DNA from: UBA2136 sp047635695
Lineage (GTDB): Bacteria > Pseudomonadota > Alphaproteobacteria > UBA2136
Direction: 5' to 3'
Length of the DNA: 64,000 nucleotides
Assembly: GCA_047635695.1 (NCBI GenBank)
Contig: JBLILN010000006.1
Coordinates: forward strand, 1 to 64,000
Below are positions 1 through 9,040 of this stretch, one piece after another. Numbering within the stretch: the stretch's first letter is position 1; each line of letters begins with the position of its first letter. The translations under genes and the position numbers were made by a program. The notes under the pieces are model-generated. The model was not told where the DNA came from, did not search any database, and was given only the letters and a program-made list of their open reading frames with translations.

Positions 1-414
1 GAAGCCTTAAAGGCTGCAGAGGCCCTATGCGAAGAAAATGGTTATCGCTTCACAGAAAGCCGTCGTCAAGTTTTTAATGCTCTTATATCCTCTCACAAAG
101 CACAAAGTGCCAAAGATTTGATGCAAAAAATAGCTAACAAACAACCACCTATTACCTATCGTGCTCTTGAGTTTTTTACAGAAATAGGCATTGTTCACTA
201 CATTGGAAGTTTGAACAGTTACATCGCTTGCACACATACCCATGAAGACACTCATACGCCTCAACTTCTCATTTGTAAGACTTGTAGTGATGTGAAAGAA
301 ATATGCATATCAAACCCTATAACATCTTTAATAAAAGCAGCTAAAGAGAAAAAATTTATGCCTTTAGAGACACATATTGAAGTTCTTGGCTTGTGTGCAG
401 AATGCCAACATTAA
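1..414 (+). CDS. zur: Fur-family regulator, Zur-like (5' truncated by window edge)
   Basis: The reading frame is open from base 1, so the true start lies upstream; 137 residues are visible. The N-terminal part is a winged-helix of Fur type (residues FTESRRQVFNAL, then PITYRALEFF). A histidine-rich stretch (CTHTHEDTHT) and two CxxC pairs (CKTC and CAEC near the C-terminus) match the structural zinc site and metal-sensing histidines of Fur/Zur proteins. Zur represses zinc-uptake genes when zinc is plentiful. It overlaps the next gene by about 13 bases, so it is co-transcribed with DUF1007 and NicO genes. That context favours Zur over Fur or PerR, but the metal is inferred. Confidence 0.82.
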   Translation, partial: EALKAAEALCEENGYRFTESRRQVFNALISSHKAQSAKDLMQKIANKQPPITYRALEFFTEIGIVHYIGSLNSYIACTHTHEDTHTPQLLICKTCSDVKEICISNPITSLIKAAKEKKFMPLETHIEVLGLCAECQH

Positions 415-986
415 TATTATTTTTATTTACTGCCGTATTTAGCATGTTATCAAATTTATCAAATGCGCACCCACATATTTGGGTCTATACGAATGTGGAA
501 TTGTTAATGTCTCAAAATGAAATTACAGGCGTAAAAGTACATTGGAATTTTGATGAAATTTACAGCGCGTCATTTTTAGAAGACGCAGATACAAACCGTA
601 ATATGAAACTAGAAGACAATGAAGTTCAATACACATTGAACTCCGTATTCAAAGAAAATCTAGATGCTTTGTATAACTTTATGCATATTCAATTCAATGG
701 AACAAAAAGTCATTTCACAATAGACAAACCTAAAATTTGGATGGGAGAGAATGAAACTCTTAATTATACTTTTGAATTAAAGTTAGAGAAACCCGTTACT
801 ATTGAAGGTAAACATGAAATTGCCTTTTATGACCCTGAATTTTATGTTTCTTTTGAACAAAGTTATGAAATGGAAATACCTGAACAGGCCCAGTGTTCAT
901 ATGAACTCGAAGAAAATGAAGGCATTTCTATTTATGGCGGCCTCATGCACCCTGAAACATATAAACTTTACTGTAAAGGGATATAG
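402..986 (+). CDS. DUF1007 family periplasmic protein
   Basis: A 194-residue protein with a signal peptide (about residues 1-22, cleavage after SNA) and a mature protein opening with HPHIWV, the signature of DUF1007 proteins. This family is usually encoded beside NicO/RcnA-type metal transporters and is thought to act as a periplasmic metal-binding partner. I chose the ATG at 402; an in-frame GTG at 393 is an alternative and would deepen the overlap with zur. The stop is directly followed by the start of the transporter. A role in zinc, nickel or cobalt handling is inferred from neighbours. Confidence 0.8.
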   Translation: MPTLILFLFTAVFSMLSNLSNAHPHIWVYTNVELLMSQNEITGVKVHWNFDEIYSASFLEDADTNRNMKLEDNEVQYTLNSVFKENLDALYNFMHIQFNGTKSHFTIDKPKIWMGENETLNYTFELKLEKPVTIEGKHEIAFYDPEFYVSFEQSYEMEIPEQAQCSYELEENEGISIYGGLMHPETYKLYCKGI

Positions 987-1901
987 ATGAAATATTTTGC
1001 TTACATTTTTATTTTATTATTCACAATCGTTCAAGCATCTTATGCTTTACCACCGCTTAGTAGCCCAACTGAAAAACAACCTTCTACTGTAGTAGACAGT
1101 CACTCTAATAATTCATTTTTTACACCCATTAAAAAACAAATTTTAAAGTGGAGTATTATCGTTAATAGAGAAATTCCCAGGCATATGAAAAAACTCAAGA
1201 ATGAACCCTCTGTAGCTGTCGTTGTTGCAACAGCTTTCTCGGCTTTTCTTTATGGCATCTTCCACACACTAGGCCCAGGGCATGGTAAAATGGTTGTGGC
1301 CACTTATTTTTTAAGTAACCCTGCGAATATTACACGTGGTATATGGGTGGGTTCTCAAGTCGCTTTAAGTCATGTGGGGGGCGCAGTTTTAATTGTCTTA
1401 TTTACAGATATCGCCTTAAAAAATATTATTTCCAATCCAGAAACTCAAGCCTTATGGGTGAAAGGGATTAGTTATGTTATTATTATGCTTATCGGTATTT
1501 TCATGGCATTTCAAGCAATTCAAAAAATGATACACACACATGAAAATGTACATACTTGTGGCCATTGCTCTAAACAACATAATCACAAAAGTAAAAAAGA
1601 CATTTTACTTTCATGGGCCATTGGCGCTGTGCCATGTACAGGGTCTCTTCTTATTCTTGTTTATGCCATGGCTTATGACGTACTATGGCTCGGGCTTTTT
1701 ATGGTTATTTGTATAGCGATTGGTATGGCCATAACTATGACAGCCATTGGTATGATTTGTATTGCAGGCAAGAAAAATATAATTGACCGTATAAGCTCAA
1801 ATAAACCTAACAGTAAAATTCAATCGTCATTAGAATTTTTAGGGGCTTCAACCATCATCTTTATTGGATATACACTTCTTTCCATCCTATTAAAATGGTA
1901 G
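987..1901 (+). CDS. NicO/RcnA-type metal ion transporter
   Basis: A 304-residue inner-membrane protein beginning with a signal or first membrane segment and containing the LGPGHGK motif of the NicO (nickel/cobalt transporter) superfamily. About six further hydrophobic helices follow. A cytoplasmic or periplasmic loop near residues 185-205 is rich in His and Cys (HTHENVHTCGHCSKQHNH), a likely metal-binding region. The ATG follows the DUF1007 stop codon without a gap, and the trio zur-DUF1007-nicO forms one unit. NicO members move Ni or Co; with Zur in the operon, zinc is equally possible. Confidence 0.82.
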   Translation: MKYFAYIFILLFTIVQASYALPPLSSPTEKQPSTVVDSHSNNSFFTPIKKQILKWSIIVNREIPRHMKKLKNEPSVAVVVATAFSAFLYGIFHTLGPGHGKMVVATYFLSNPANITRGIWVGSQVALSHVGGAVLIVLFTDIALKNIISNPETQALWVKGISYVIIMLIGIFMAFQAIQKMIHTHENVHTCGHCSKQHNHKSKKDILLSWAIGAVPCTGSLLILVYAMAYDVLWLGLFMVICIAIGMAITMTAIGMICIAGKKNIIDRISSNKPNSKIQSSLEFLGASTIIFIGYTLLSILLKW

Positions 1902-1991
1902 AAAAGACGTGAATGGAGTCTACTTCAGTGTAAGGGTAAACTCTGGAGACTTCAGAGAAGGAAGCTTTACGAACTCACTTCTAACAAATGA

Positions 1992-2220
1992 TGATTTCCC
2001 TGCATATTCCCTGTTAATTTTTATACTAAACACTCAAAAACTCTTTATTACTCTATTATTTCACCGAAATAACAAGCAATTTTCACTGTAAAATACACAA
2101 ATCACCCTGTATAATTGGGGTTATCAGGGTATTCCATCGCTGTGGGAAGAAGCCCACTACTCCACCACCATTATTCTAAAAACACTCTTCGGAGTGTTTT
2201 TTTATGTCAAAAACCCCGCA
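1992..2220 (+). repeat. Degenerate repeat, left copy (partner at 7370-7475)
   Basis: This non-coding stretch shares several ordered blocks with 7370-7475: a CCCTGTTAATTTT block, a 32-base core (2150-2181 versus 7404-7435, 28 of 32 bases identical), a Rho-independent-type hairpin directly after the core, then TTTATG and CCCCGCA. Hairpin arms and loops differ while the layout is kept. The two copies bracket the TetR/RND cassette. They look like ends of an old mobile element. Confidence 0.55.
2178..2203 (+). terminator. Terminator-like hairpin with TTCG loop
   Basis: AAAAACACTC pairs with GAGTGTTTTT around a TTCG tetraloop and runs into a T tract. It lies about 280 bases after nicO and inside the left repeat copy. 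Confidence 0.75.
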
Positions 2221-2426
2221 GTTCTGCGCCTTTTCGCGCATTCAAATGCCAAAAAAGTGGGTAGAGATTTTTATTTCCTCAGAAATATGGAGATTTATCG
2301 CCTATTCTCTCTTATGGCAATTTCAGCGACCCACTTTTATGTAAATACAGTAGCAGATACAAAAAAGACCCCGTAGGGCCTGTTAGCGTGTAGCTCTAAA
2401 ACTTAAATTAAACCAAAAGCTTCTTT

Positions 2427-2615
2427 TTATTTTTGCCATTTTTTGGATAGCTTCGTTCGCATAAGCTTACTGGCATTAAGGTGCATAGGGATTTGTCCTT
2501 TAAATATAGCTTCAATAATATCAGGTGCGAGATATTTTATCTTCAATAAATCACCCAAATAAGTTCTATACATATTTTCTTTTTTAGAAAATTCCTTAAT
2601 GGTTTTCGTGTATTT
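2427..2615 (-). pseudogene. C-terminal remnant of a large serine recombinase
   Basis: Read on the minus strand, about 60 codons end in a stop at 2427. They include TYLGDLLKIKYLAPDIIEAI followed by FKGQIPMHLNASKL and LSKKWQK. This corresponds to the conserved end of phage/transposon serine recombinases (typical form: YVGRLLRLAFLAPDIVEAIL, then LPLDWAEQ). The catalytic N-terminal domain is absent and an in-frame stop lies upstream, so this is a relic. It supports the view that the adjacent efflux cassette arrived on a mobile element. Confidence 0.6.
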
Positions 2616-2682
2616 TTTTCAAATTTTTTTGAAGTTTATTATATGGCAACGTTGCGCCTTGCAGGGCTAATTACCAACGATA

Positions 2683-3300
2683 TTATTGAGGGTTTATACC
2701 CATAAAAAATTGATGTACTAAACCTTCGGCATTATTTTCTAGATCAATGAACTCAGGTGATTTTAAATATTCAGTCACAATACCAGAAAGGTAACACTTT
2801 AAAGCAACACTTATTTGGTGTGGGTCTATATCTCCTGTTATTTGGCCTTTTTCTTTAGCGCTGCTTATATATTTTTCAAACAACATAAGACTTTTTTGTT
2901 TTTGCTTACACTGCTTATGAAGCAAAGGCTCCATTTCGCCTGAATAGTCACATTTAGTAAAAAATATTGAAAGAAGTTTGCGCTTATATTCGTTTGTATG
3001 AATATCTGTTAAAAGGAGTACACACAAATTTTCTAGCTGTTGCAGTGGGTTTGGATGGTTTTTTTCAAGATCACTTAAAATAGTGTCGGTTAAAGGGGTG
3101 TCTAAAGTTTGCTGTAAAGCTTCAAAAATTTCAACTTTGTTTTTAAAGTGCCAGTAAATAGCACCACGAGTTGCACCAGCTTCATGTGCTATTTGCTCTA
3201 AACTTGTATTTGCTACGCCATTTTGAAAAAACACTTCGGCTGCTGCCTTTAGTATATTTTCTTTTGTTTTTTGCGCATCTTCTTTTGTTTTTCTAACCAT
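2683..3300 (-). CDS. TetR/AcrR-family repressor of the efflux operon
   Basis: A 205-residue protein with an N-terminal TetR helix-turn-helix (about residues 11-57; motif TSLEQIAHEAGATRGAIYWHF) and a C-terminal ligand-binding region of AcrR/TtgR type. It is transcribed away from the membrane-fusion gene, with 159 bases between starts. That spacer holds a perfect 18-base palindrome (3363-3380) that resembles AcrR operators. The likely role is drug-responsive repression of the RND operon. The gene appears intact although the pump it would control is broken. Confidence 0.88.
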   Translation of the reverse strand: MVRKTKEDAQKTKENILKAAAEVFFQNGVANTSLEQIAHEAGATRGAIYWHFKNKVEIFEALQQTLDTPLTDTILSDLEKNHPNPLQQLENLCVLLLTDIHTNEYKRKLLSIFFTKCDYSGEMEPLLHKQCKQKQKSLMLFEKYISSAKEKGQITGDIDPHQISVALKCYLSGIVTEYLKSPEFIDLENNAEGLVHQFFMGINPQ

Positions 3301-3362
3301 TTAGATCTCTCTTTTTACAAAAAGTTTGAATACTCTGTTAAAAACTTAAACCTTAACACTTA

Positions 3363-3380
3363 ACATACATCTATGTATGT
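3363..3380. promoter_or_regulatory. Palindromic operator of the TetR/AcrR repressor
   Basis: ACATACAT, two spacer bases, ATGTATGT: a perfect inverted repeat in the intergenic region between the divergent tetR and membrane-fusion genes. It is close to the E. coli AcrR site, which has ACATACAT and ATGTATGT half-sites with a longer spacer. It lies 80 bases upstream of the fusion-protein start. Confidence 0.75.
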
Positions 3381-3459
3381 ATAATATATATTATCAGAGA
3401 AATACATAAAAAGTCCACATTTATTAAAGGGCTTTAAAATGAAAATATTTGGAGCTTAA

Positions 3460-4605
3460 ATGCAGTCAAGAAAAAACCTAGTAATTGCAGTTGTTATAGC
3501 CGCTATAGTTATTCTTTATTTTGTGGTACAAACCCTAAATAACGAAGAAAAAATAAAGCAACCCGCACAGGTATTAGAAGTGGAGGCAATGGTTCTTAAA
3601 AAAGAACGTGTAGAACCAACCATGCAACTTCCAGGACGCATAAAAGGCTTTAAAGTTGCTGAAATTCGCCCTCAAATAAGCGGTATTATAACACAACGTT
3701 TATTTAAAGAAGGCTCTATAGTTGAAAAAGGTGATCAACTTTACGAAATTGAACCTTCTCAATACGAGGCCGTTTACAAAAGTGCTAAAGCAAGTATGAA
3801 AAAAGCACAGGCCAAAAACGACCGTTTTACAGAACTGTTAAAAATTAATGCTGTAAGCCAACAAGAATATGACGAAGTAGTCGCTTCCCTTGCCCAAACA
3901 GAAGCTAACCTATCTATTGCAAAAGTAAACTTTAATTATACCAAAGTGTATGCTCCTATTTCAGGGCATATTGGTAAATCTACTGTAACGCAAGGCGCAT
4001 TGATAACAAACGGACAAGCCCAAGAATTAGCTATCATTACTCAGTTAAACCCTATTTATGTCGACCTTGCTTTACCAAGCAAAGAATTTATAAATATGCG
4101 TCAGCAAATAAATGATGGTTTAAAAAATTCAGTTACATTAAAAACTGCCGACGGGCAATATACATTCCCTGAAAAAGGTGACTTACAGTTTTCAGAAGTA
4201 CATGTAAGTGAAAGCACTGGAACCATTTTACTAAGAGCCCTATTCCCTAACCCTAAAAATGAACTGCTTCCAGGCATGTTTGTACGTGCAACGTTACATT
4301 TAAACCCTATAGAGGCTATTTTATTACCACACGAGGTTGCTTCACGTTCTCCTGATGGCACTTTAACTATTTGGACTGTTAGTGAAGAAGGTACCGTCTC
4401 ACCAAAAACCGTGAAAGCACATGGTTCTATTGGTAACGCATGGCTTATAAAAGAAGGTATAGATGCAGGAACAACTATTGTGACCAAAGGTTTCCAAAAA
4501 ATTAAACCTGAAATGCCTGTAAAATTTATACTAGCTAACACTCAAACAAAACCCCTTAAAAAGACAGAAGAAGGTAAAATGCAGCCTTTGGGTTTGTTGG
4601 CCTAA
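3460..4605 (+). CDS. RND efflux periplasmic adaptor (AcrA/MexA type), C-terminus altered
   Basis: A 381-residue membrane-fusion protein. It has an N-terminal membrane anchor (residues 8-25), a lipoyl/barrel-sandwich region (LPGRIKGFKVAEIRPQISG), a helical hairpin, a beta-barrel domain (YAPISGHIGKS, GALITNGQAQELAII) and a membrane-proximal domain up to about residue 365. It links an RND pump to an outer-membrane channel. The last residues (about 376-381) read into sequence that belongs, in another frame, to the RND pump, so a deletion has replaced the true C-terminus and the start of the pump gene. The adaptor core is otherwise complete. Confidence 0.85.
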   Translation: MQSRKNLVIAVVIAAIVILYFVVQTLNNEEKIKQPAQVLEVEAMVLKKERVEPTMQLPGRIKGFKVAEIRPQISGIITQRLFKEGSIVEKGDQLYEIEPSQYEAVYKSAKASMKKAQAKNDRFTELLKINAVSQQEYDEVVASLAQTEANLSIAKVNFNYTKVYAPISGHIGKSTVTQGALITNGQAQELAIITQLNPIYVDLALPSKEFINMRQQINDGLKNSVTLKTADGQYTFPEKGDLQFSEVHVSESTGTILLRALFPNPKNELLPGMFVRATLHLNPIEAILLPHEVASRSPDGTLTIWTVSEEGTVSPKTVKAHGSIGNAWLIKEGIDAGTTIVTKGFQKIKPEMPVKFILANTQTKPLKKTEEGKMQPLGLLA

Positions 4606-5834
4606 AAGACTGGTCTAAACGTCCAAATGATGAACAGTCTGTTTTTGCTATTTCAGGACGCGCTATGGGTGCATTTTCTAAAATTAAAGACGCATTAGTT
4701 TATGCATTTTACCCACCTCCTATACGTGAAATAGGTAACGCCTCTGGTTTTGACATGCAGCTATTAGACCGCAATGGTAATGGGCACGACGCTTTAATGA
4801 GCGCACGTAACCAATTACTAGGCACAGCGTCGCAAAACCCTATACTTGTAGGCGTAAGACCTAACGGGCTTTCAGACAAACCACAATATAAAATTGATAT
4901 CGACAATGAAAAAGCAACCGCTATGGGTGTGTCTATTGCCGAAATTAACAACACCCTTAAAACAGCATGGGGGTCGTCCTATGTAAATGATTTTATTGAC
5001 GAAGGGCGTATTAAAAAAGTTTATGTACAAGCCGACGCTGAATACCGTATGAAACCAAAAGACTTGGACAGTTGGTATGTACGTAACAACAAAGGTGAAA
5101 TGGTTCCTTTTGCAAGTTTTGCAACGTCGAGATGGATATATGGATCACCAAGGTTAGAACGTTTTAACGGTGTAGCTTCAATGAACATTCAAGGTGGTAC
5201 AGCGCCAGGTGTTAGCTCGGGAGAAGCAATGGACGCAATGGAACAAATGGTTCAAAACTTACAAGGTGGTTACGACCTTGCTTGGAACGGTATATCTTAT
5301 GAAGAAAAACAAACAGGTTCACAGACATCTTCTTTATATATTTTATCTATGCTAATTGTATTTTTAAGTTTAGCAGCACTTTATGAAAGCTGGGCTATTC
5401 CATTTTCTGTTATGTTAGCTGTACATGTTGGTGTTATTGGATCTGTAATAGCTTCTAAGTTTTTTGGTTTAAGTAATGACGTGTACTTCCAAGTAGCGCT
5501 TTTAACAACCATTGGTATATCTGCTAAAAACGCTATTTTAATTGTAGAGTTTGCTAAATCTCAATATGAAGAAGGGCATACTTTAATAGAATCTGTTTTA
5601 ACAGCGGCCAAGCAAAGGTTACGACCTATTATTATGACGTCAATGGCGTTTATGTTAGGGGTATTACCTTTAGCTAAAGCCAGTGGCGCAGGTTCTGCAG
5701 CACAAAATGCCATTGGTATTGCCGTAATTGGGGGTATGATATCAGCAACATTTTTAGCTATATTCTTTGTCCCATTATTTTTCGTACTACTACAAAAATT
5801 AAGGCAGCCTAAAAAAGAAGAGGACGCATCATGA
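4587..5834 (+). pseudogene. RND efflux pump (AcrB type), only C-terminal 40% remains
   Basis: From 4587 the frame reads FGFVGLKDWSKRP, aligning with AcrB near residue 630, and continues to the C-terminus: porter-domain motifs (YVNDFIDEGRIKKVYVQADA, YGSPRLERFNG), then the last transmembrane block (FLSLAALYESWAIPFSVML, NDVYFQVALLTTIGISAKNA, LRPIIMTSMAF). AcrB-type pumps have about 1,045 residues; roughly the first 630 are missing, including the proton-relay Asp pair of TM4. The first available ATG (4665) has no clear ribosome site. The operon order adaptor-pump-channel is preserved. Confidence 0.85.
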
Positions 5835-7238
5835 AAATAACAACCGTTGCTATATTAATGGCATCTAGCATGTTAACAGCTTGCACAATGGCACCTCATT
5901 ACGACCGCCCAAAAGTGGACGTTTCTAATCAATGGAGTAACTCTTTAGATATAGGCACAGCAGAACAAGACGCGGTGGCAAACATTGAATGGAGACAATT
6001 TTTTAAGTCTCCTGAAATTCAGTCGATTATAGAACTAGCGCTAGAACATAACAAAAACCTAGCTATTGCCGCTGCCAATATTGAAGAAGCACGGGCAATG
6101 TACCGTATTCAGCGTGCCGATTTAATACCAAATATTAACGTGAACGCAGAAGGCTTAAAACAGCGAATGCCTGACGCATTAAGTACAACAGGCGTTTCTG
6201 TAAATAGTGAAACTTACAAGGCGAACTTAGCGTCTACTTCATATGAACTAGATTTATTTGGCCGTTTACGGAGCCTAAATAAAGCCGCTGCCGAAGATTA
6301 CCTTGCAACCCTTCAAGCTAAAAAATCTCCTCAAATTTCTTTAATTGCAGAAATAGAAAATGCATATCTTCAGTTATTAGCAGATAAAGAAATATTACGC
6401 CTCACACAAAATATCTTAAAAGCACAAAGTGACACTTACAGCTTAATGCTAGAAAGCTTTAATACAGGTGCAGCATCAAAATTAGATGTGGCTCAAGTTA
6501 AACAAACACTTGAAGCCGCCAAGGTTAATTTATCTATATATGAACACCTAGTAGGACAAGATAAAAATGCTTTAACGCTACTAATAGGTACAAGCAATGC
6601 CCGCAACATTATGGACAATGAGTTTTCATTAAAAGACGTAAACCTAATGAAACATTTACCTGTTACCATGCCATCACAAGTGCTTTTAACAAGGCCTAAC
6701 GTTATGCAAGCAGAACATGATTTAAAAGCATTAAATGCAAATATTGGTGCTGTACGCGCTGCATTTTTCCCAAAAATTAGCTTAACTGGTAACTTTGGTT
6801 TTGCAAGTACAGACTTAAGTACTTTATTTACAGGTAGCGCTTCAAATGCTTGGGCATTCATGCCTTCTGTAAGTTTGCCTATTTTTGAAGGGGGGCGCAA
6901 CATTGCAAACTTAGGTATAAGTAATACACGAAAAAAAAGCGGCAGCAGCTTCTTACGAAAAGGTTGTGCAAACAGCCTTTAAAGAAATAGACAACGAACT
7001 TATTGCCAATAAAACACTAAACATGCAATCACAAGCACAAACAGCATTAGTGCAAGCATCAAAAGAAGTTTACGATATTTCTAATGCTAGGTACATACAA
7101 GGTGTTGACAGCTTTTTAAACGTACTTTCCTCACATAGATCTTTATTTGAAGCGCAGCGTAATGCAATAACACTAGAAAAAGAAAAACTAGAAAACCTTG
7201 TTAATTTATACAAAGTTTTAGGCGGTGGGTTGCGTTAA
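5831..7238 (+). pseudogene. RND outer-membrane factor lipoprotein (NodT/OprM type), frameshifted
   Basis: The start overlaps the pump stop by four bases. A lipoprotein signal with lipobox LTAC (residues 15-18) precedes two TolC-like repeats. The first frame ends at 6982 with an unrelated tail; the second (from about 6939) continues the family sequence AAASYEKVVQTAFKEIDNEL to LVNLYKVLGGGLR. The break coincides with an A8 run at 6931-6938, where seven A would keep the frame. The repaired protein would be about 468 residues, normal for the family. A true mutation, slippage or a sequencing slip are all possible. Confidence 0.8.
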
Positions 7239-7371
7239 GAAAATCAACACCTAACTAGCGTAAACACCTATAAAAACCCACCTATTTTTATATTGTATTG
7301 ACAATAATCAAGAATGCAATTCATTATGAGCGTTTTAGAGATCTATATTTTTCGTGAATATCAACTTTATT

Positions 7372-7473
7372 TTCCTGCCCTGTTAATGCCCTGTTAATTT
7401 TTTAAGCCCATTTCTACACCACCATTATTTTAAAAGCACCGTCAGCAGTGCTTTTATTTATGCCTAAGCCCCC
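7372..7473 (+). repeat. Degenerate repeat, right copy, with terminator hairpin
   Basis: The partner of the left copy. It contains two CCTGTTAAT units, the 32-base core at 7404-7435, and a hairpin at 7432-7455 (AAAAGCAC pairing with GTGCTTTT) that can act as terminator for the efflux operon, then TTTATG and CCCCGCA. The rest of the 7239-7597 gap is AT-rich; on the minus strand a short frame (KKHRKTIEEF) resembles the segment KYTKTIKEF before the recombinase remnant at 2615, suggesting another relic. Confidence 0.5.
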
Positions 7474-7597
7474 GCATTTCAACAACTTTTTACATGTTCA
7501 ACTACCACAAAAGTTGGTGGAAATTTTTCTTTATCTAAAAACTCCTCAATGGTTTTGCGGTGCTTTTTGCAAATGGAGCCCATAGGTATTTATTCTT

Positions 7598-8824
7598 TCA
7601 TTTTGTTTCAATATGGGCTTGGCTTGACAATGTTTTGTGTACTGGGCACTTATCGGCGATTTCAAGCAAACGCTGGCGGTTGTCTTCTGTTAAGTTTTTA
7701 CCTATTATAACGATCTCACAAATAAACTTGTCGAGCTTACTATTGCTTTTTTCAAAAGATTTGCAGTCGTCTATATGAACTTTATCATGAGATACATATA
7801 CTTTCACCCCTTCAAGAGGGATCTTTTTATGGTCTGCGTACATACGCAATGTCATAGATTTACAAGCACCCAAAGAGGCGCAAAGCAGGTCGTAAGGCGA
7901 ACCACCTGTATTTTCACCGCCATGAGCTTTCGGCTCATCGGCCAAAATCTTATGTTTTCCCATGTATATTTCTTGCTGAAATTTGCTAGTATTGATGCTT
8001 TTAACAACTGTTGTATTGTCAATAACAACTGCTGTTTTCTCTTTTTTATCTACATCGTTATAGCCAGGAATATACGGAGCAACCCAACTGCTTATAATGC
8101 TAGCGGCATACTTTGCATCTTGTTTTTTTGTTAAAAGATGGTCGGCATTATTTAGTGTCACAAAGCTTTTTGGGTGCTTGGCTGCTAAAAATATTTTTGC
8201 AGCATTATCTATACCCACTGTTTCATCCAGTGGCGCATGCATCACTAAAAGAGCTCTATCTAATTCGCCAATTGATTTTTTTAAATTTTGAGAACGTACA
8301 TCTGTTAAAAATTGCTCTTGAATGGTGAAGGGTCTACCTGCCAAGTTAACTTGAGCTGCACCTTTTGCTTTAATTTCTACTTCATGTTCTGAAAAATGAT
8401 GCGCGATATGCGCCGTATCTGCAGGGGCACCAATGGTGACAACAGCCTTTATTTCAGGAATATCGTCACCTGCTTCTAATACAGCTGCACCGCCTAAAGA
8501 GTGCCCTATAAGTATAGAGGGCGCTTTCAAGTTTTGACGCATATATTCTGCAGCTTTAATAATGTCCTGTACGTTCGTGGTAAAATTGGTATCTGCGAAA
8601 TTTCCTTCACTTTCACCTAAACCTGTAAAGTCAAAGCGAAGAACGGCTATCCCCATATCTGATAGAGATTTTGCAATACGCGAAGCAGCGGCTATATTCA
8701 TACCGCAAGTAAAGCAATGAGCAAAGATAGCGTAAGCTTTTATCTTCCCTACTGGTTCATCTAGTCTTGCGGCAAGAGTTTCACCTAAAGCACCTTTAAA
8801 TTCAATTTTTTTCATATTTCTCAC
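7598..8824 (-). CDS. Alpha/beta hydrolase fused to an OsmC-family domain
   Basis: A 408-residue two-domain protein. Residues 1-255 are an alpha/beta hydrolase with the nucleophile elbow GHSLGG, an acid region at HAPLDETVG and the histidine in NADHLL. Residues 270-408 are an OsmC/Ohr-like domain with its two reactive cysteines in GACKSMTLRMYA and DKCPVHKTL. OsmC proteins reduce organic hydroperoxides. This fusion is an established arrangement in Proteobacteria; the hydrolase substrate is unknown. No signal peptide is visible, so it should be cytoplasmic. It appears intact. Confidence 0.88.
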   Translation of the reverse strand: MRNMKKIEFKGALGETLAARLDEPVGKIKAYAIFAHCFTCGMNIAAASRIAKSLSDMGIAVLRFDFTGLGESEGNFADTNFTTNVQDIIKAAEYMRQNLKAPSILIGHSLGGAAVLEAGDDIPEIKAVVTIGAPADTAHIAHHFSEHEVEIKAKGAAQVNLAGRPFTIQEQFLTDVRSQNLKKSIGELDRALLVMHAPLDETVGIDNAAKIFLAAKHPKSFVTLNNADHLLTKKQDAKYAASIISSWVAPYIPGYNDVDKKEKTAVVIDNTTVVKSINTSKFQQEIYMGKHKILADEPKAHGGENTGGSPYDLLCASLGACKSMTLRMYADHKKIPLEGVKVYVSHDKVHIDDCKSFEKSNSKLDKFICEIVIIGKNLTEDNRQRLLEIADKCPVHKTLSSQAHIETK

Positions 8825-8929
8825 TCATTATTTATAATTATAAAATGTATTAAGAATAGCCAAAGAACCTTTTATGGATGCTTGGTATTCTTCCTCGTTG
8901 CTTCATATAACTACTTATTTTCATTAGGC

Positions 8930-9040
8930 ATTAACTAAATAGCTATGTTCAGCCTTACTATACTCCCTATACGGATCAGACAATTTTGCCGCACATTTTA
9001 CAGCGGCCATACCACCAGAGCCAGCAAAATAATTAATAAA
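8930..9040 (-). pseudogene. Short unidentified coding remnant after the aldehyde dehydrogenase
   Basis: Immediately downstream of the dehydrogenase stop, in the same frame, 36 codons read FINYFAGSGGMAAVKCAAKL and continue to a stop. The composition (Gly/Ala-rich, fewer AT-rich codons) looks like protein-coding sequence without a start. I do not recognise the family. It may be the tail of a lost neighbour. Confidence 0.25.

Noticed and set aside
1909..2091. A 60-codon frame after nicO
   Set aside because: No ribosome site, random-like sequence and overlap with the degenerate repeat.
2141..2181. Possible tRNA or tmRNA 3' end (CCACCA in TCCACCACCATTATT)
   Set aside because: The hairpin before it (GTGGG, AAGAAG, CCCAC) does not have a T-loop, no TTCGA is present, and no acceptor partner lies upstream. 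The same core occurs at 7404 without any tRNA fold, so it is a repeat.
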